From positions 5,609,001 to 5,673,000 of the forward strand of contig NZ_CP019630.1 in the NCBI RefSeq assembly GCF_001999245.1: 64,000 nucleotides of DNA, read 5' to 3'. The translations under genes and the position numbers were made by a program. Below, piece after piece: positions 63,167-64,000 of this stretch. Origin of the DNA: Roseibium algicola (lineage in GTDB: Bacteria > Pseudomonadota > Alphaproteobacteria > Rhizobiales > Stappiaceae). Under the pieces are notes generated by a model. It was not told the origin of the DNA. It ran no database searches and saw only the letters and a list, made by a program, of their open reading frames with translations. Every line of letters starts with the position of its first letter. Position 1 is the stretch's first letter.

Positions 63167-64000
63167 ATGTCAGTGATGCACGAGCCCTGGCTTGTTGCGC
63201 TGTCCCTGGTGATGGCCTTTCAGGGTAGTTTCGTGGGCTTGAACCTTGCCGTTCAGGTTCGCAGCGCGATTGACCCGAGACGTCGGCTGTTGCTTGCAGG
63301 GGCAGCATTGACCGTCGCCCTTGCCATCTGGTCCATGCATTTCGTCGGAATGCTGGCAGCCCGTCTGCCTGTCGCCGTTGATTTTCTCGTTCTGCCGACA
63401 CTGCTGTCGTTTCTCGTCTGTGTACTCGTTGTCGGCATTGCTGTTTTCGCAGCGAGCAATGCGCGGCTGACTCCGATTCGCCTCGGCCTTTCCGCTTTTG
63501 TTATGGGAAGCGGTATTTGCACCATGCATTATCTCGGCATGTATGCCCTGCATGGGTCTTTGCGCATGGAGCATGACCCGGCCTACGTCTTTGCCAGCTT
63601 CCTGATTGCCTTCAACGCAGCCGGTCTCGCCATGTGGCTTCTTTTTGGCCTCGGCCGCCGCCCTCCTCTCGTCATTTCGGCAGCGGTTCTGGCGCTTGCG
63701 ATTTCAGCCATGCATTACACGGCCATGGCAGGATTGACCTATGAAACGCTGCAACCGGTTTCAGGTACTCTTGCGCCAGCCCTGAGCCCCGGAATGCTGG
63801 CGATTCTCGTTTCCTGCGTAGCATTTCTGGTGTCGGGCTTGTTCCTGCTGGCCCTCGTTCCAGCCCAGGAAGACCAGACCGATAGCGGCATGGTCAGGAA
63901 CCAGCAGCCAGAGGAAGGGCTGCCTGCGGCAAGTGAAGACAAGCAGGGCCAGTCAGCGCAAGCCGCAATGGCTGTTAGCGGCAAAACCGCATCAGGATTG
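63167..64000 (+). CDS. MHYT-domain membrane sensor protein (3' partial)
   Basis: The frame is open from the ATG at 63167, which follows GGGAGGAG, to the end of the window (278 codons). The N-terminus is an MHYT sensor domain of about seven membrane spans with three signature repeats: WSMHFVGM, TMHYLGM and AMHYTAM, at roughly residues 45, 120 and 180. The domain is proposed to sense a gas such as oxygen, CO or NO through copper or another metal. A polar linker rich in Gln and Glu starts near residue 235, so an output domain (LytTR, kinase or GGDEF in related proteins) likely lies beyond the window. Confidence 0.88.
   Translation, partial: MSVMHEPWLVALSLVMAFQGSFVGLNLAVQVRSAIDPRRRLLLAGAALTVALAIWSMHFVGMLAARLPVAVDFLVLPTLLSFLVCVLVVGIAVFAASNARLTPIRLGLSAFVMGSGICTMHYLGMYALHGSLRMEHDPAYVFASFLIAFNAAGLAMWLLFGLGRRPPLVISAAVLALAISAMHYTAMAGLTYETLQPVSGTLAPALSPGMLAILVSCVAFLVSGLFLLALVPAQEDQTDSGMVRNQQPEEGLPAASEDKQGQSAQAAMAVSGKTASGL

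Noticed and set aside
62922..64000. tRNA-Ser as an integration site of a genomic island
   Set aside because: No integrase, direct repeat of the tRNA end or change in composition is seen downstream; the next gene is a normal MHYT protein.

Overview
The window reads as the chromosome of an alphaproteobacterium of the order Hyphomicrobiales; a Stappiaceae genus such as Roseibium/Labrenzia is my best guess, from gene content and order only. Supporting signs are the E1-beta subunit of pyruvate dehydrogenase with its own lipoyl domain, a fused ispDF gene, the order dusB-ntrB-ntrC-ntrY-ntrX-trkA-dat-hfq-hflX, an NtrYX pair, and COQ10-like and SdhE-like small proteins. Coding density is high, codon use is GC-rich, and there is no insertion sequence, prophage or CRISPR array. 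Most long antisense reading frames are shadows of GC-rich genes.

Layout. 1-7.3 kb: end of a TAXI-type TRAP receptor gene, ccdA, a SPOR-like envelope gene broken by a frameshift, glmU-glmS-ypeA for amino-sugar synthesis, and a YbaN-family membrane protein. 7.4-15.3 kb: DUF502 protein, recG, sdhE, mfd, pcm. 15.4-24 kb: ftsB, the pyruvate dehydrogenase cluster pdhA-pdhB-pdhC-lpd, two small YeaQ-like membrane proteins, a thioesterase, lipA and a COQ10-like protein. 24-25.7 kb: three tandem, mutually related secreted proteins of unknown function. 25.7-40.4 kb: cinA, ispDF, dusB, two nitrogen-related two-component systems (ntrBC, ntrYX), trkA, a D-amino-acid transaminase, hfq, hflX, mazG. 40.4-50.2 kb: a pyrimidine-degradation block (ABC importer, dihydropyrimidinase, a GH114-like protein, a carbamoylase-type amidase and a beta-alanine:pyruvate-type aminotransferase) opposite a RutR-like regulator, with two near-perfect RutR operators between them, then arfB. 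50.2-55.4 kb: a soluble three-PAS chemoreceptor with a PilZ tail, ddl, a GNAT acetyltransferase and a phosphotransferase-fold protein. 55.6-62.2 kb: recX, a PhnP-like hydrolase, tatD, holB, tmk, a penicillin-binding-protein homologue that has lost all three catalytic motifs, and rlpA. 62.2-64 kb: a gene-poor stretch with a CRP-type palindrome and a compound inverted repeat, a tRNA-Ser(UGA) gene, and the start of an MHYT-domain membrane protein that runs off the end.

How it fits together. Pyruvate dehydrogenase and lipoyl synthase lie close together, so lipoate-dependent enzymes and the cofactor maker are neighbours. The pyrimidine block encodes ring opening, decarbamoylation and transamination of the reductive pathway (dihydrouracil to malonate semialdehyde), apparently under RutR control; dihydropyrimidine dehydrogenase is not in the window.

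The most unusual items are the catalytically dead DD-peptidase homologue beside rlpA, the tandem three-member secreted family, the RutR operator pair driving a reductive-type pathway that also carries a GH114-like gene, and the frameshifted SPOR-like gene. None of these is proven novel; database searches could not be run.
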